From: Cynocephalus volans
Taxonomy: Eukaryota; Chordata; Mammalia; Dermoptera; Cynocephalidae
DNA length: 64,000 bases
Assembly: GCF_027409185.1 (NCBI RefSeq)
Contig: NC_084467.1
Span: forward strand, 82,034,501 to 82,098,500
Reading direction: 5' to 3'
How positions within the stretch are numbered: position 1 is the first letter of the stretch; each line of letters opens with the position of its first letter. This document shows, in pieces, positions 47,176 to 60,194 of the stretch. The position numbers and the translations under genes are program-made. The notes beneath the pieces are model-generated. The model saw only the letters and a list, made by a program, of their open reading frames with translations. It searched no databases and had not been told where the DNA came from.

Positions 47176-48480
47176 GATTATCTCTTATTTACGTATTATT
47201 ATTTATTTATTTAAGGACTGCCAAAATTTAATTTAATTTTTGCATTCTTTGTACATAAAACTAATAAACATTTTCCTCATAGATCCAACTTCAATGACCA
47301 TATTTTCAGGAACTACTGAAAGACTTCAAGTACATTGTCTTTAAAGAATAGCTTACAATTGCTGAATTATACATTTTTGCTTAATATATTTTGCAAATTA
47401 TAGTTAATTCTTGGACCATCTTAAGTAAACTACCTTTATTTTCTTTATTAATAAAAATAAAATAAAATAAAATAAATAATTTGAAACTGTGCTGATGTGA
47501 CATTTTAAATACCTAACTTCCTTAACATAAGGTACAACAGTGTTAGGCCACCACTGGGAATTTTTTAAATGTCCATGGTAAATACACAGATACAGATCAC
47601 ATTCAGTATTTAGTATATGTCTGAAGGTGGAACAAGGGCAGATTGTCAACCTAACCAGAAAGATGTCTCAAGGCCAAACAACAAAGTAGGCCATTTCATA
47701 CGATAAAGCAAAAAGCTTTACAAGGTAACTTACTTACAGAGTAGTGGGTCAGGCAGACAACAACCCAAAGATATATGCCAAGCTTCTCTGCACTTTTTCA
47801 AGGCTGAGTTCAGGTTGATATAGACAGTTAGTAAACAAGCTTAATGTAACTAGCACCAAATGTTGATGCAAGTGGCCAGACTGGCTTATTGCCACACCGG
47901 TACTTAGTCATCCCTTCGTTACGGTCAGCAGCTTGTTCCTATCTATTGCTTTAACCACTTTTCCCATAGTTACTGTATAACTTTATGGGCAAAGCTCTCA
48001 CAAAGACATAACAAGTGGTAAGGGCCTAAGATGGAGTAGGTTATGCTCACATTCCAAGAATGGTAACATTCTTGGTATATGAGCAAGTGAATTAATAACA
48101 CAGCAAAAACAAAGTTAAAGTTAAGAACAAATACTTCTTTGAAAAGTTCCTGACATTTATTTCTGGACAAATAAGTGAGAAGAGCCATCAGTATAAACCT
48201 ATTTTAATTTCAGTCTCTATCCTTTAAATTGCTTAAGTGTTCTTAGAATACAGAAAAAACCAAAATTGAATACATTTGTAAGAGTTTAACAATTTATATC
48301 TCCCTTTAGGATATTTTAATGGAATGTTTTGAAACCAAAGCGTAATTCACATCGAAAATAAATCAGAAAAAGAAAACAAACTTTTGAGTGGCATGTTATA
48401 ATGACCTGGACAAAACTGATTATCATCTAGTAGTACTCATAATATTTAGCACATGCAACAGATCGTAAATTAAGTCCTAT
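47176..48480. other. Intergenic, nothing recognised; short AAAAT run
   Basis: Contains an (AAAAT)n run at about 47455-47475. Otherwise no exon or repeat could be assigned. Confidence 0.45.
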
Positions 48481-49890
48481 GCTATATAGTTTTAAGTATT
48501 TTGTCAGACTTGAGACTTTTAAAATGTTTCTATCAACTGCGTCCATTTCCCCACATACAGTTAATTTTTATTTTAAACAAAGAAGCAGTTTCTCTTTTCT
48601 AGATTCTCATGTTTATCAGTGCAAAGTAAAATGTAGCAATCTCCATACACGTGGTTTATCACAATGTTATTTTAGGAAGACTTATTCCTCAAAACATCCA
48701 ATATGTGCTTAAAAGATGTCCAAATCATGAGAATGGTCGACTTCAATGGCTTCTTCTGATCCAACATGATTTCACCATGTCTTTCCTTGAGTCATCTAGA
48801 GAGGCCAAGGGCCTCATTTGTGTCACTTGCAAACATTTTCGTGATGTATCATCTTGAAAATTTAGACTTTTAATAGCTTGTTTAATCTTTTCCGCAACAC
48901 TTGTGTTCTCCTCTTCCTGTCATCTTTTTTAATTTTCATATTCCTTTTGATTTTCAATGTAGAAAGTGTTCTTAATTTGTTCCTCACTAATACGAGGAGT
49001 GTTTTTCAGGAGATTCAGAAAAACTCCACCTGGTGTTCGACCTCCATTCAAAATAAAAAGGCCACCATTTTGTTCAACTTCAGCAGTTTCCATTAGAAGT
49101 TCAATCGCCTTTTTGTTCCCAATAATCCTCACTTCTTGGGCTATCTGATCTCTCCTTGGTTCTTGTAACCTGAAAGAAATCTCATCAGCCACTTTCTCTT
49201 GAGAATCTTCCTCCGTCTTCTCATATTGGCCTTGATAGTTCATTTCTAGTCTGTTCTCTAGTCTGTCTTTGACAGGTCATTTCTGTTGAAATGACCTTGC
49301 CCATTTTCCTCCCCCCCCCACTGTGCATATATATTCATCTAGCTCTTTTTCTAATTCGTTTGCATGCTCTTGAGATTCTCTCTAGCAAGCAAAAAATTGT
49401 ATATCTGGGATTGTCTGCTTTTGTCAGTAATGCTGTTCATTCCCAAGATATCAAGTTCAGTGGCCACTGCATCTTGATTCTGTTCCTGTGGCACAGCACC
49501 CACTATGTTGTTAACTTTCTTTCTATCAGCAACAGGTGGTTTCTGACAGCTCTGGCCAAACTGAAAAGGCTCTGGTTTGGAACGAGGGTTAAAACATTTT
49601 TGTCGCTTGTATTTCCAAAGCGAGATATCATCATCAGAATTGAAAAACTCTCTTCACTTGAATCCATACTTTTAACAGTCCGATAAAGTGATATTCGTGA
49701 ACATGCTGTTGCGGTACTCAGGAAGGCCCTCACAGCACTGTCCCCACCTAGTGCTCTCGGCACTTGCAGCAGCCTGTCGCTGGGTGCCACTATCATGTTG
49801 GAATCTGAGTTGGAAAGCTGCCCAGCTTCCATGTCAGTTGCCGGTTTCCAGAGCCATCTTCCTGGTGCGGCAGACCAGACTATCTCCAAT
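48480..49890 (-). pseudogene. PHAX: PHAX processed pseudogene
   Basis: PHAX is the phosphorylated adaptor that links cap-binding complex and snRNA to CRM1 for nuclear export. This minus-strand copy starts near 49855-49857 (ATG at the expected start, with a short 5' UTR-like stretch before it), and ends at the stop 48709-48711 just after the conserved HSHDLDIF. Recognisable parts in order: SNSDSNMIVAPSD, LGGDSAVRAF, SMDSSEESFS, then EDSQEKVADEISFRLQEP, RIIGNKKAIELLMETAEVEQNGGLF, RTPGGVFLNLLKNTP and FYIENQKEYEN. There are no introns, but there are frameshifts, an early stop near codon 8 and a small deletion, so it is not functional. Sequence 48480-48708 looks like its 3' UTR. Confidence 0.93.
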
Positions 49891-49990
49891 TTATAGTTGA
49901 GGAAACTGAGACTCAGAAAAAATAAACAGTTACCAACCCTACTGAGCACCTCTTATATGTCAGGCTCTGTCCTAAGCACTTTACATAGGA
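49891..49990. repeat. MIR-like fragments
   Basis: gttgaggaaactgagactca and, after a join, tatgtcaggctctgtcctaa with gcactttacat, both MIR core pieces. Confidence 0.55.
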
Positions 49991-50224
49991 GGTAGACAAG
50001 CTTAGAGATAGAGAAGAAGCAAACTAGATAAGCTTAGAGATAGAGGAGAATTAGAGAAAATTAGCATGATGAAATACACTGTAAGATTGGTGCAGGGTGC
50101 AGTGAAAAGAAGCATACAATAATGAAAGGGAGGTAAGGATGGTTTAGTGAATAAATTACACTGGAAAGTACTGGATTTGGGGTTGGTATTGACTCCTGGG
50201 GCTGCCAATGACTCATAGAATAGT

Positions 50225-50400
50225 TATGCAGAATATAGAGGTTAAGAGCACAGCTTCTGGAGCCACGCTGCCCAGGTTTGAAATTTCCTCGTATAGCAAC
50301 CTTAAGTAAAGATGCATGGCTCTTTTGTGCCTCAGTTTACTCAGCAATAAAAGAGATGGTGTTATCTCCCTCATAGAGTTGCCGAGAAACTGAGGAGTTA
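50225..50400 (+). repeat. MIR SINE
   Basis: agagcacagcttctggagcc, gctgcccaggtttgaaattt, ttgtgcctcagtttactcag, tatctccctcatagagttgc. Confidence 0.85.
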
Positions 50401-50988
50401 ATGGCCATTTCTATTAATAGAGATTTAGCTTGTTACAGACTAAATCTCCTGCTGAAAACAACTATATATGCTGCACAGAATTTATATTTTTTTTGTGCAA
50501 AATGTTTTTAGAAATACATGATTGAAAGCATTGAAGAGCTGCCAAGGCAACAAAGGCTTTAGATGCCAGATCCTAGATGGGAAGAAAGCACAGAGAGAGG
50601 TAAAATGTTTGCTAATTCTTAAGTACTGGCTAAGAGATTGAGAAGGTATGCAAAGTTGCTGGCAGTCACATAGGACTAGGTAAAAAAAAAACCAAAACAA
50701 AGAAACAAACAAAAAAATACAAAAAACTGGAGTTCGGGGCCTACCAGGAAGGAGAGTTCCTAGTAAACACTCAAGTTTTTCAGTTGGAATTCCCTAGAGG
50801 TCTGCACCTTAGGGTTGTAAATATACCAGCCATTATAAAAACTGACTCCTTGGTTCAAATGAGCTCAATCCCTCCTTTTATCAAGGTGATCTGCTCCTAC
50901 CCTAACTGCCTGAAACAAGGAAGGAAGAAAAGCCAATAAGGGCGTGTTAATAAGTTGGTTACCATTGTGGTCACTTGGAACCTCACTA
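50401..50988. other. Intergenic, nothing recognisable
   Basis: A-rich/AAAC-rich run at about 50680-50725; no exon or repeat assigned. Confidence 0.5.
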
Positions 50989-51343
50989 TAATTTGAATGT
51001 TTGTGACCCCCCAAAATTCGTGTTGAAACTTAATCCGCAATGCTACGGTATTATGTAGGGCTTTTACAAGGTGATCAGGCCATGAAGTCTCCGCTCTCAT
51101 GGATGGGATTAGTGTCTTTATAAAAGGACTTGAAGGAGTGAGTTCAGTCCCTTTCTGCTCCTCCCCCCACATGAGGATGCAACAAGAAGGCACCATCTTG
51201 GAAGCAATACTTACTGGGCACTGAATCTGCTGGCTCCTTGATCTTGGACTTCCAAGACTTCAGAACTGTGAGAAATAAATTTTTATTATTTATAAATTAC
51301 TCAGTCTATGGTATTTTGTTTTAGCAACAGGAATGGACAAAGA
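50989..51343 (+). mobile_element. MST/MLT1-type solo LTR (ERVL-MaLR)
   Basis: tataatttgaatgtttgtga, ggatgggattagtgtcttta, ccacatgaggatgcaacaag, ccttgatcttggacttccaa, gtgagaaataaatttttatt, ttataaattactcagtctat. Same family as the LTR at 29318 but a separate insertion. Confidence 0.88.
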
Positions 51344-52025
51344 CAGATCCCCAACTTGCTAAAGACCCTCTGAAGAATTATGTAAAAATCCTTCTGGAGA
51401 ATGGGAAGGCATTTATTCACTAATGCCTGCACTCCATTTGGTTGAGGATTAACTCCCCCACACTTCTAGGTTGGACTTGCTTATGATCGAGTGGCATTCT
51501 GCAGCTTTGGAGAAATCAGAGCAAAGAGACACCAGGGCATGTGCTTGATGTAGCACACTGTATAGATACATGGAACTGTCCACCATGGCTGTGCTGAAAT
51601 CAGGAGTGTCAAGGAGATGTGATACAGTGTATCAGAAGCCTCTCCTACATATGAAACGTAGCTCTTACATGCATGTGATTGGTGTCCTAGAAGGATAGGA
51701 GAATAGAAGAGAGGAAAGAAGAAGAGAGAAGAGGAGAAAAGAGGAGAGAAGACATGCAGAAGCAATGTTAAAACAGATAATAGCCAGGAACTTTCTAAAA
51801 CTGATGAAAATCCTAAAGCCACAATTCCATAATTAAGTCTTCCACAAAGGAACTCTGAGCCAAGGGAATACATCCACATATTGATTCTGACTTATTCTGT
51901 GTAGGTTGAGGGAAGCTTCTTTTTTCCCTCCAGCATGGGAAAAGTATTGGATTCCTTAAAGTATGGGTCCAGGAAGACAACTATCAACTGAGGAACATAT
52001 GTAACTTTTAAAATTCTTCTTCTTC
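51344..52025. other. Intergenic, purine-rich tract
   Basis: A GA-rich tract at about 51695-51750; the rest is unassigned. The 132-codon minus frame here is the complement of that tract (Phe/Leu/Ser-rich) and does not look like a real protein. Confidence 0.45.
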
Positions 52026-54154
52026 TTGCCTTCTTTAAAGTCATCCCATGACAATACAACTACTACCACAGAAATACAAAGGATCGTAAAAGGTGACTAC
52101 AAGCAATTATATGTGAACAAACTGGAAAACCTAGAAGAAATGGATAAATTCCTGGACACATACAAATTACCAAAATCGAATCATGAAGAACTAGAAAACC
52201 TAAACAGACCAGTAATACGTAATAAGTAAGAGATTGAAGTGGTAATAAAAAGTCTTCTGACAAAGAAAACCCCAGGACCAGATGGCTTCACTGCTGAATT
52301 CTAGCAAACATTCAAAGAAGAATTAATACCAATTCTTCTCAGACTCTTCCAAAAATATTGAAGAGGAGGGAATACTTTCAAACCCTTTCTAGGAGGCCAG
52401 CCATAGAATGTCATACCCATAGTATGTCTGGGAAAAGACATAATAAAAAAGAAAACTACAGACCAATATCCCTAATGAACAGAGACATGAAGATACTCAA
52501 CAAAATACTAGCAAACAGAATCCAGCAAAACATTAAAAATATCACATACCATGATCAAGTGGGATTCATCCCAAAGATGCAAGGATGGATCAATATATGC
52601 AAATCTATAAACATGATACATCACATCAAATAGAATTAAGGAGAAAAAACGTGATTATTTCAATAGATGTAGAAAAAGTATTTGATAAAATCCAATACCC
52701 TTTCATGATAAAAACACTCAATGAGTTAGATAAAGAAGGAATGTACCTCAACACAGTGAAGGCCATATAAAACAAACCCACAGCTAATATCATATTAAAT
52801 GGACAAAAATTGGAGGCTTTTCCTCTAAGATCTGAAACAAGACTATGGCATGGCCACTTTCCCCACTCTTATTCAACATAGTACTAGAAGTTCTAGCTTG
52901 TGCAATAAGGCAAGAGAAAGCAATAAAGGGCATTCAAATCAGAAATGAGGAAGTCAAACTATATTCATATATGACATGATTCTATACATAGAAAACCCTA
53001 AAGATTCCACCAAAAACTTACTAGAACTAATAAATGAATTCAGTGCAGTGGCAGGATACAAAATCAACACTCAAAAATCAATAGCCTTCCTATATGCCAA
53101 CAATGAAACAGCCGAAGAAGAAATCAAGAAAGTAATCCCATTCAGAATAGCTACCCCCAAAAATGAAATACCTAGGAGTAAATTTAACAAAGGAGGTGAA
53201 AGACCTCTACAAAGAAAACTATAAAACACTGGTGAAAAAAATTGAAGAGGACAAAAATAAATGGAAAGATATCTATGTTCGTGGGTCAGAAGAATTAACA
53301 TCATCAAAATGTGCATATTACCCACAGCAATCTACATGTTCAATGCAGTCACTATCAAAAGATCAATGACATTATCACAGAAATAGAAAAAAACTATCGT
53401 AAAATTTGTATGGAACCACAAAAGACCCTGTATAGTGAAAGCAATCTTGTACAAAAAGGACAAAATTTGAGGCATCACATTTCCTGACTTCAAAATATAC
53501 TATAAGGCTAATGTTTGCATAACTGAAATCCCTGAAAAAGGGGGCTAGGGCAGAAAAAATATTTGATGAAATAATGGATAAAAAATTTTCAAATATGTTA
53601 AAAACTACAAACCCACCGAACCAAGAAGTGTAATAAACCCCATATGCAAGAAACATGAAGAAAACTACACCAAAGTGCATTATAATCAAATTGTGATAAA
53701 GAGAAAATCTTAAAAGTAGTTAGGAGAAACCGTATATTACATAGAGAACAAAAATTAAATCTAAAACAGTCAAAGTGACTTTGAGAAAAAATATACTTTT
53801 CACTATTTGATTTTGCTGTTAAATATTACACTATTTGTTTTCAAGACTTATAAAGCTACAGTAATCAAGATGGTATGATATAGGCAAAAAGATGGACAAT
53901 AAAACAGACTAGAAAGTTTGGAATTAGAGGTACCTGTAATATGGTAAATTGAGTTTTCAAAAAGGACCAATGCAATTCAATGGGGAAAGGACAAACTTTT
54001 CAAGAAATGATGCTGAAGCAACTGGATAGCCATATGTGACAAAATGAACCTCACACTATACACAACCTATATATCCTTACCACACACTATGTACAAAGAT
54101 TAACTCAAAATGGATCATAGACTTAATGTAGCACTTTAACCTTTCTAGAAAGAA

Positions 54155-54260
54155 GGGCTGGCCAGTTAGGTCAGTTGGTTAGAATGCAGTGATGTAACAC
54201 CAAGGTCACGGGTTCAGATTCCCACACTGGACAGCAGCAAAAAAAAAAAAAAAAAAAAAT
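54155..54260 (+). mobile_element. CYN-type tRNA monomer SINE in L1
   Basis: Monomeric tRNA-Ile-like unit: gggctggccagttaggtcag, atgtaacaccaaggtcacgg, gttcagattcccacactgg, and a run of A. Flanking duplication is imperfect (TAGAAAGAA against TAGAAGAAA). Confidence 0.82.
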
Positions 54261-54348
54261 AGAAGAAATGTAGGAGCAAATCTTCATGACCTTGAGTTTG
54301 GCAAAGATTTCTTACATAGGACACAAAAAGCATGAAAAAAAAAATCAC

Positions 54349-54933
54349 TGTGTTAATCATCTGCTGTTGTGCAACAAATTACCTCAATCTTAGTGGCTTA
54401 AAACAATACACATTGTTACCTTCTGGGTCAGGAATCCCAGCATGGCTTAGCTGAATCCTATGCTTCAGGGTCTCTCACAAGGCTACGATTAAGTTGTAAC
54501 TAGGTCTGTGGTCTCATTTGAAGGCTCAGTAGGTTAAAGATCCACTTTCGTACTCACTCATGTGGTTGTTGGTAGGATTCAGCTTCTCAAGGGTTGTTGA
54601 GAGGGCTTTGGTAATTTGCTGGGTGTTAGCCAGAGGCTACCCTCAGTTTTGCAATGTGAGCCTCTCAATAAGGCAGCTCCCAATAGGACAACTTGCTTCA
54701 TCAGAGAAAGGATGAAAGAAGAGCCAGAGCCAGGGAGAAGGTACAAGCAAGAAGCAAGTCTGAGTCTTTTGTAGTATAATCTTGGAAGTGACACTCCATC
54801 ACTTTTGCCACGAGCTATTCATTGGAAAGAAATCACTCTGTCCAGCTCATACTGAAGGGGAGAGGATTACATAAGGTCACAAATGCCAGAAGTCAGGGAT
54901 CATTAGAAGCTATTTCAAAAGCTTCCTACCCCA
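54349..54933 (-). mobile_element. MLT1-type solo LTR in L1
   Basis: Antisense MLT1: tgttgtgcaacaaattacct, tagtggcttaaaacaataca, gtcaggaatcccagcatggc, tctctcacaaggctac, ctcactcatgtggttgttgg, gaagtgacactccatcact, agcttcctacccc. It splits ORF2 of the surrounding L1. Confidence 0.82.
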
Positions 54934-55404
54934 ATAAACAAATTGAACTTCATACATGTTAAAAACTTTTGCTCTTCAAAAGACACTGTTATGAACTGGA
55001 AAAAATATTCACAAAATATATATCCAAAAAAGGACTGGTATCTAAAATATATAAAGAACTCTTACAGCTCAATAATAAATAGACAAATAACCCAATTTTA
55101 AAAAGTGGGCAAAAGATTTAAACAGATACTTCACCAAAAAAGATATGCAGATGGCAAATAAGTACATGACAAGATGCTCAACGTCATTTTTCATTAGGAA
55201 AATGCAAATTAAAACCACAAATGAGGCACTGCTATATACTCACTAGACTGAAAAGACTGACAGACTAACATGGTGAACATGTGAAACAACTGGGACTCGT
55301 ACACTGCCAGTGGGACTTTAAAATGGTACAATCTCTTTGGAAAACAGTTTGGAAGTTCTTAAAAAGTTAAATATAAACTTACTATATGATCTAGCCATTG
55401 CATT

Positions 55405-55905
55405 CTATTATTCTATTGCTGCTGTAACAAATTACCACAATCTCAGTGGTTTAAAACAACACAAGTTTATTATCTTACAGTCCTGGAGATGAGAAATCCA
55501 AAATCAATCTCACTGTGCTGCAGTCAAAATATTGGTAGGTCTGGTTTCTTTTGGAGGCTCCAGGGGAGAATCAGTTTCCTTGCCTTCTAGCTTATAGAGG
55601 CGGCCTAAATTCCTTGGCTCATGATCCCATCCTCCATCTTTAAAGCCAGCAGCATAACATCTTCCAATCCTTTTCTCTGCTCCATTGTCACTTTGCTTTC
55701 TGTCTTACTCTAACTCTATTGCCTCCCTTTAACAAGGGCCCTTGTGATTACACTGGGCCCTCTTGGGTAATCAGGATAATTTCCCATCTCAAGATCCTTA
55801 ATTTATACACATCTGCAAAGTACATTTTGCCAGATAAGGTAACATATTCACAGGTTCTGGGGATTAGGATGTGGACATCTTTGGCAAGTCACTATTCATT
55901 CTGGA
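55405..55905 (-). mobile_element. MLT1-type solo LTR in L1
   Basis: Antisense MLT1A-like: ttctattgctgctgtaacaa, taaaacaacacaagtttatt, tcagtttccttgccttctag, gggcccttgtgattacactg, ctcaagatccttaatttata, ggattaggatgtggacatct. Closest relative in the window is the LTR at 13184. Confidence 0.88.
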
Positions 55906-56465
55906 AAATTCTTATAGGCATTCATCAAAAAAAAAAAAATGAAAGCATAGGTTCACACAAAATCTTTTACACAAATGTTTATAGCAGCTTTGTTTGTAAT
56001 ATTTACATATAGTTTATTTGTAAAACAAAAAATAACCTAAATGTCCATGAGCAAGTGAATGGATAAACAAATTATGGTATATCCACACAGTATAATACTA
56101 CTTAAAAATAAAAAGAAATGAACTATTTATACAGCAGTAACATAGATGAATTCAAAATAATCACAATGGGTAAAAGGAGCCGGATGATAAAGAGTACATA
56201 CATTATGATTCCATTTATGTAAAAATTCTGGAAAATGCAAACTTATCTGTAATGATCGAAAGCACATCAGCAGCTGCCTAGGGACAGAGTGGGATAGGGG
56301 AGGTAGGTTTAGGTTACAAAGAATCAAGAGGGCACTTTTGGGGGTAATGAATATGTTCATTATCTTGATTATTGTGGTAGTTTCATGGGTGTATACATAC
56401 ATCCCTTTGAATAAGTGCATTTTATTTTATGTCAGTTATACCTCAATAAAGCTGTTAATACAGAC

Positions 56466-57550
56466 AAACACACAAAAACGACTGGTTCTGTTTGGATTAA
56501 ATATAATATAAGGGCTTGGGGCATTTTCCTGGACAATGAAAGCTTATTCATCTTGGTCACTTGATAAGCAAGTTGGATTTGGTGGGGGGGCAGGAAAAAA
56601 TATGACTAAAGTTCCTCATTTCCTATTTTCTCTCCATTTTTTGGTTTCCCATGGAAGTTGCTGAAACTCACCAAAAATGTAGCTAGTTATCTTAAAGATT
56701 CTTTCAGAGGGCTATTCCCAGGGAACTTCCTTTGCTTTAAAAAAAATCTAGTTAATACTAGAGGCCTGATAGCACTTATTTCCAACCTAGAATCTCACCT
56801 AAGAATTCTCTACCTTTCTCATCTAGTCTAGATTTCATCACAATGCATGTAACTTTTAGGTCAGACTGTCAGTATAGCAACATGCCACATAGGCCCCTGC
56901 TTTTAAAATCCCACAGAAAAGCTAGGGTCCAAGTAGAATGCTTCAAAGCAGAACATTAATCCAATGCTTTGTACTGAACACTGCTTATGTTCAAGGAGTT
57001 GAACTATACACATTAAATCTATTTCTCCTTTTGGACTTTTGTGGTAACAACAATATATTGTGTTGCTGTTCTAAGTTGACTGTAATCGGAAAGGACTATA
57101 ACGGGAAAGAATAAAAATTAGAATAGGGTCATGAACTTCCTACACAAAGAAATGCAAAATTCTGTTACATTTCATATTTAACAATCCTAAATGAATGTCA
57201 AAATATTTACATCATGTCCTAATATTTATGCCGTGTGCAGGTGATAAATTTTACTGAAAAGCAGTCCTGCAAATTGTAGCCAAAGTCAATGTTTTTTTGC
57301 TCACTGCAGGGACAAGTTGTTTATGTCTGTACAGTACAGCATTCTTGCCATTAGATGGCAGTCAAAACTAGTGCGATGATTAAACTCCCCTATTTTATGT
57401 TATAGTGATTCGCATATGTACAACTTATGTTACTTAGTGGATATATTTCTGAAAAGTTCTGTGAAAACTGAAAGACATCGCAAATAATCTAACATTCCTT
57501 TTGGAAACCAAAGTCATTTTACAAGGCAAATAAGTACCCTGAAGAGATCA
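56466..57550. other. Intergenic, nothing recognisable
   Basis: No exon, RNA gene or repeat could be assigned. Confidence 0.5.
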
Positions 57551-58810
57551 GTTCTTTTTTTTTTTTTTTAATACAATTTCTAAAAAGTTGAAGTATAACA
57601 TATATACAGTAAAGTGCACAAAGTACTGCCAGTTCCAAGTATCATCACAAAGCGAAAACACCTATAGAAGCATCATTCAGATAAAATGAAAGAATATTAG
57701 CTGTGTCTCAGAAGATACCCTTGTGTTCCCATTACCCTCTCCCTTTTCCCTAGTTAGATTAGAAGTTAGATTTCCCTGTTTGAGAAATTTTATAAATGTA
57801 ATTGTGTATTACATATTCTTGATGTTGTCTTCTCTCACTCAGTATTTTTGTTGTTGTTTTTGCTTGTAGGTATATTTCATTCTTTTTCCTTGTGGTTAAC
57901 ATATTTTATTATATGAATATGCCACTATTTATCTACTCTATTTTTGAAGGAAATTTGAGTTGATTCCACTATTTAGATATTATGAATAATTGCTGCTATG
58001 AATATCCTTTTGGTGCACATATGAATGTATTGCTTTTGAGTATATACCTAGGAGTCAAATTTTTGGGTCATGTAATCTGAGGTAGTGCCAAACAGTTCTA
58101 CAAAGTTATATCAGCTCACAATTCCACCAGCAGTGTGGGAGATTTTCCATTGTTCCACGTCTTCACTAACAATTGGTATTGTCAGTCTTTTAAATCTTAG
58201 ACATTCTGATAGTAATGGTAGTAAAATTTCAGTGGAGTTTTAATGCACATTTATCTGATATCTAATAAGGTCAAATAGTTTTTCTATATATTTGTTGACT
58301 ATTTGAGTATTTTCTTATGTAAGTGCTGATTCATGTATTTTGCCAATTTTCCATCATGTGGTCTATCTTATTGTTTTGTAGGAATTCTTTACACATTCCA
58401 GGAATTCTTTGTTGGGTATATGTATTGCTAATATATTCTCCTATTCTGGGCTTTTTATTCTCTCAAAGTCACTTTGTAACAAATTTTAATTTACTCTGTT
58501 TTATCAATTTTTTCCTTCTTGGTTAGTTAGTGCTTTTTGTATCTTGTTTTAAAAATCTCTGCCTACAGCAGGGTCATGAAGATATTCTCACACGGTATGT
58601 TCTAAAAGTTTCACTGTATTAGCTATGAAACTGTGTGTTTTTCACAGTTTGATCTAAAACCTACATGGAATTGAATTTTGTGTATTATATGAGGTAGGAG
58701 TCAAGATTGTTTTCCGTAAGGATATTCAGTTGATCCAGCACTATCTGTTAAAGAAACTACAGCTTTCCTACTCTGCAGTGCCAGCATGGGTATTTACGTT
58801 CAGATTTTCA
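57551..58810 (-). repeat. L1 3' half (L1M type)
   Basis: Starts with a T-run, then aagttgaagtataacatata, gaataattgctgctatgaat, gagtatatacctaggagtca, cagctcacaattccaccagc, tccattgttccacgtcttca, atgaggtaggagtcaagatt. Antisense L1 in the usual order; frames destroyed. Confidence 0.88.
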
Positions 58811-59398
58811 AAAGCTGTATCAGGTTTGTATATAATAGAGCATATTCATATTTAGCAAAAGTTTATCATTTGGTAGAATTTTTCTGAAAAAAAATTCATC
58901 AAAAATTCCTTTAAAATCCTTTGCTATTTAGACAGTTTCATGGTTTTAACAAAATTTGAACACGTTTGGTTATAGTAGAGGATAGTTTCATCATTATCTA
59001 AAAAATCTTGTATTTTCCGGGGAGTTTAAAACTCAGTTTTCTCGGGGGAATTTTAATTAAGGAAAAACAAACGATTTGCTTGAAGTAAAGTGAATAACAC
59101 AGTATAGACTTAGAGATGATCCTGCAGACACATTAGAATCAATTAGTCACCCTCAAAGATTGTATTAATCTGCTTTGTGACCAATCTGATTTAAACCTTT
59201 GAAGACGTTGCCAGCTAGCTGGGGAAATATCAACACATTAACCTGTTAGAAAACAAACAATAATATAAAAGCAAGTGTTTGCACTGTTATCTCTTCATAG
59301 TGGGCTTGGTAAAGGGTGAAAATAAACCAACCATAAATTCTGTCCTCAGATATTTAAAAGCAAGATTTGTAGTTTTAAAGTTCTGATTGTGGGGTTTA
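58811..59398. other. Intergenic, nothing recognisable
   Basis: Unassigned AT-rich sequence. Confidence 0.5.
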
Positions 59399-59471
59399 GA
59401 TGTTTTTGTTTTGGACAGCTGGCCGGTATGGAGATCTGAACCATCAACCTTGATGTTATTAACACAGTACA
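59399..59471 (-). mobile_element. 5'-truncated CYN-type SINE
   Basis: Minus-strand fragment: acagctggccggtatggaga, tcaaccttgatgttattaac. Flanked by ATTGTGGGGTTTA (59386-59398) and ATTGTGGGTTTA (59472-59483), differing by one G. Confidence 0.85.
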
Positions 59472-59573
59472 ATTGTGGGTTTAAACAAGAGGTGTTATAT
59501 TCTAAAATTATTTCTGCACTTTATGACTTTTATGGTTGAATGTAGATTAACTTGTTTACTATTTCTTGAAGTA

Positions 59574-59672
59574 TTTTTTCTTTTTTTGGTTGCTGGCTGG
59601 TATGGGGATCTGAACCCTTGACCTTGGTATTATAACATAGCACTCTAACCAACTGAGCTAACTGGCCAGCCC
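59574..59672 (-). mobile_element. CYN-type tRNA monomer SINE
   Basis: Full monomer antisense: tgctggctggtatggggatc, tgaacccttgaccttggtat, ctctaaccaactgagctaac, tggccagcccc. Read on the minus strand it aligns with a tRNA-Ile body including the GGTTCAGATCC-like B box. Confidence 0.9.
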
Positions 59673-60190
59673 CTGGAAGTTTTGATTATATATTTTCACA
59701 GGTGGTCTTATCTGGCTTTCTATTTAAGCCTGGTCAAATTATTGTTTATACTAGAATACATTAACATGCATTATTTTGATTAATTGTATTCTATTATGTA
59801 TCTCTAAGTATAATTCTTTAGGAAAGCAGCAATAGAAAAAGATAACTGTTGTAATTTATTGGTGTAATTTCAAATAACTTTGAAGTTTGAGGGCATTTAT
59901 TTATTTTAAAATTTATAAAAATTTCTGTACATTTTAGAAATCTGAAATAATTAGCTCTTGCCAATTCTTTTCCTGTCTTGCAAAAAAGAGTGCAACAATT
60001 AAGAACATTATTTCATAAATAATTTTCAATTTTAATCATGCTTTAATTCTAGCTTATTGGTAATTTGAAAGCCAATAAGTTCAGAATGCAGTTATAGGTA
60101 TTTGAGGTAAAAGCATCTGAAAATCAATCCCAGAAATAAGACTTACCTACATCTATAGTCAACCTCAAAGATATGTAGAAAGTGAATTTT
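59673..60190. other. Intergenic, nothing recognisable
   Basis: AT-rich, unassigned. Confidence 0.5.
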
Positions 60191-60194
60191 GACT

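Larger units (their letters stand above)
52030..56465 (+). mobile_element. Old L1, ORF2 to 3' end, split by three insertions
   Basis: Starts in ORF2 upstream of the RT domain (actacaagcaattatatgtg), continues through RT (accagatggcttcactgctg, ctacagaccaatatccctaa, gatcaagtgggattcatccc) with stops and indels, then the C-terminal region and a 3' UTR ending tatacctcaataaagctgtt. Interrupted by a SINE (54155), an MLT1 (54349) and a second MLT1 (55405). Several sizeable + frames (52358-52633, 52976-53224) are ORF2 pieces. Inactive. Confidence 0.92.

Noticed and set aside
49503..49949. 148-codon minus-strand frame as a gene
   Set aside because: It mixes the PHAX frame with out-of-frame sequence and extends past the PHAX start; part of the pseudogene.
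51481..51879. 132-codon minus-strand frame
   Set aside because: Largely the complement of a GA-rich tract, giving a Phe/Leu/Ser-rich low-complexity peptide without similarity.
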